The notes under the pieces are model-generated. The model ran no database searches, was not told where the DNA came from, and saw nothing but the letters and a program-made list of their open reading frames with translations. The position numbers and the translations under genes were made by a program. From assembly GCF_008367235.1 (NCBI RefSeq), contig NZ_VTZS01000002.1:496001-560000 (forward strand): a DNA stretch of 64,000 nucleotides. Direction: 5' to 3'. The DNA is from Pareuzebyella sediminis (GTDB lineage Bacteria; Bacteroidota; Bacteroidia; Flavobacteriales; Flavobacteriaceae). Below, piece after piece: positions 63,664 through 64,000 of the stretch; position 1 is the stretch's first letter; every line of letters starts with the position of its first letter.

Positions 63664-64000
63664 ATGGACCCCTTGTTGATTATTGCTTTTGGTACGGCTA
63701 CCGTACTTTTCTGTATCATCCGATTAAAATTACATGCCGCCATATCCTTACTCTTGGCAGCCTTGATCACTGCTTTGTTGACCTCCCCGGAACAAATCAT
63801 GGCTTTTGCGGTTCATCAGGGGATGGAAGCAGGCCAAGCACAATCCCTTGTGAATATGGGGTTGGGGAAAAGGCTGGCGTCGGCATTTGGAAGTACGAGC
63901 AGTAAGATAGGAATACTTATCGCACTCGCCTCCATTATCGGAACGGCTCTTATGCGAAGTGGCGCTGCCGAACGTATCATTAGGGCACTTCTACGACTTT
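63664..64000 (+). CDS. GntP-family permease, 3' end outside window
   Basis: The frame opens at an ATG 12 bases after the GH105 stop and runs off the end (112 codons seen). MDPLLIIAFGTATVLFCIIRLKL, the LGKRLASAFGSTSSKIG loop and IIGTALMRSGAAERIIRALLR match the N-terminal part of GntP gluconate/aldonate:H+ symporters. As last visible gene of the GH28 operon, it probably imports a uronate or deoxy-ketouronate product in parallel with the TRAP system. Confidence 0.88.
   Translation, partial: MDPLLIIAFGTATVLFCIIRLKLHAAISLLLAALITALLTSPEQIMAFAVHQGMEAGQAQSLVNMGLGKRLASAFGSTSSKIGILIALASIIGTALMRSGAAERIIRALLRL

Noticed and set aside
1-64000. CRISPR arrays, insertion sequences, tRNA or rRNA genes, phage genes
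   Set aside because: No regularly spaced direct repeats, transposase or integrase genes, or tRNA/rRNA-like sequences were found on reading the window.

Overview
This window reads as the chromosome of a marine-type member of the Bacteroidota, most likely a Flavobacteriaceae of the Zobellia/Maribacter kind. The taxon is inferred; no rRNA or tRNA gene is present to confirm it. Supporting signs are PorP/SprF proteins, a gliding-motility (CHU_C) type B sorting domain, three LytS-type kinase/LytTR regulator pairs, many lipoproteins and secreted glycosidases, TAnnTTTG-type promoter elements and a moderate-to-low G+C content.

Region 1 (1-18.9 kb) is housekeeping and cell-surface. It holds the 3' part of a tail-specific S41 protease, a membrane-anchored ββα-Me nuclease, an orphan PorP/SprF protein convergent with a VWA lipoprotein, a TPR-LytS kinase with its LytTR regulator, a gamma-carbonic-anhydrase-like protein and FabD. 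A type IX secretion cassette follows: a 1226-residue Calx-beta/TSP3/DUF11 adhesin with a CHU_C tail, PorP/SprF, and a TPR-PD40-OmpA protein. Then come a divergent Nramp-fold transporter, a SanA/DUF218 protein and a small hypothetical.

Region 2 (19-33.7 kb) is mixed metabolism and signalling: a GH13 lipoprotein, a Nudix-fold regulator, an isomerase-like lipoprotein, a heme-binding protein, an apparent minus-strand run (kinase, regulator, metallo-beta-lactamase-fold protein, dienelactone hydrolase), a TonB-receptor-like barrel, YceI, a PepSY-type membrane protein, a third kinase/regulator pair and a small secreted protein with two internal repeats.

Region 3 (34-64 kb) is a pectin/rhamnogalacturonan (uronate-rhamnose polysaccharide) catabolic island. 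It has GH67, an SGNH rhamnogalacturonan acetylesterase, a minus operon DUF4861-GH105-sulfatase, and a plus operon GH106-GH105-DUF1593-[esterase + GH43-like fusion]. Next is a complete galacturonate isomerase pathway with a TRAP transporter in one operon (uxaC-kdgK-kdgA-dctPQM-uxaB-uxaA). A convergent LacI regulator is followed by an operon GH28-DUF4861-GH105-GntP permease, which runs off the window.

The most interesting signal is a shared operator with core GTAATCGATTAC. It occurs five times, only at the control regions of this island: before the DUF4861/GH105/sulfatase operon (one mismatch), the GH106 operon (inside a perfect 30-bp palindrome), the uxaC operon, lacI itself (imperfect) and the GH28 operon. 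This defines a probable local LacI regulon that ties polymer cleavage, uptake and uronate breakdown together. The extracellular enzymes would trim rhamnogalacturonan and homogalacturonan to uronates, the TRAP system would import them, and UxaC-UxaB-UxaA-KdgK-KdgA would convert galacturonate to pyruvate and glyceraldehyde 3-phosphate. No SusC/SusD pair is visible. Two DUF4861 lipoproteins each sit directly beside a GH105 gene, which makes DUF4861 the best candidate here for an uncharacterised activity.
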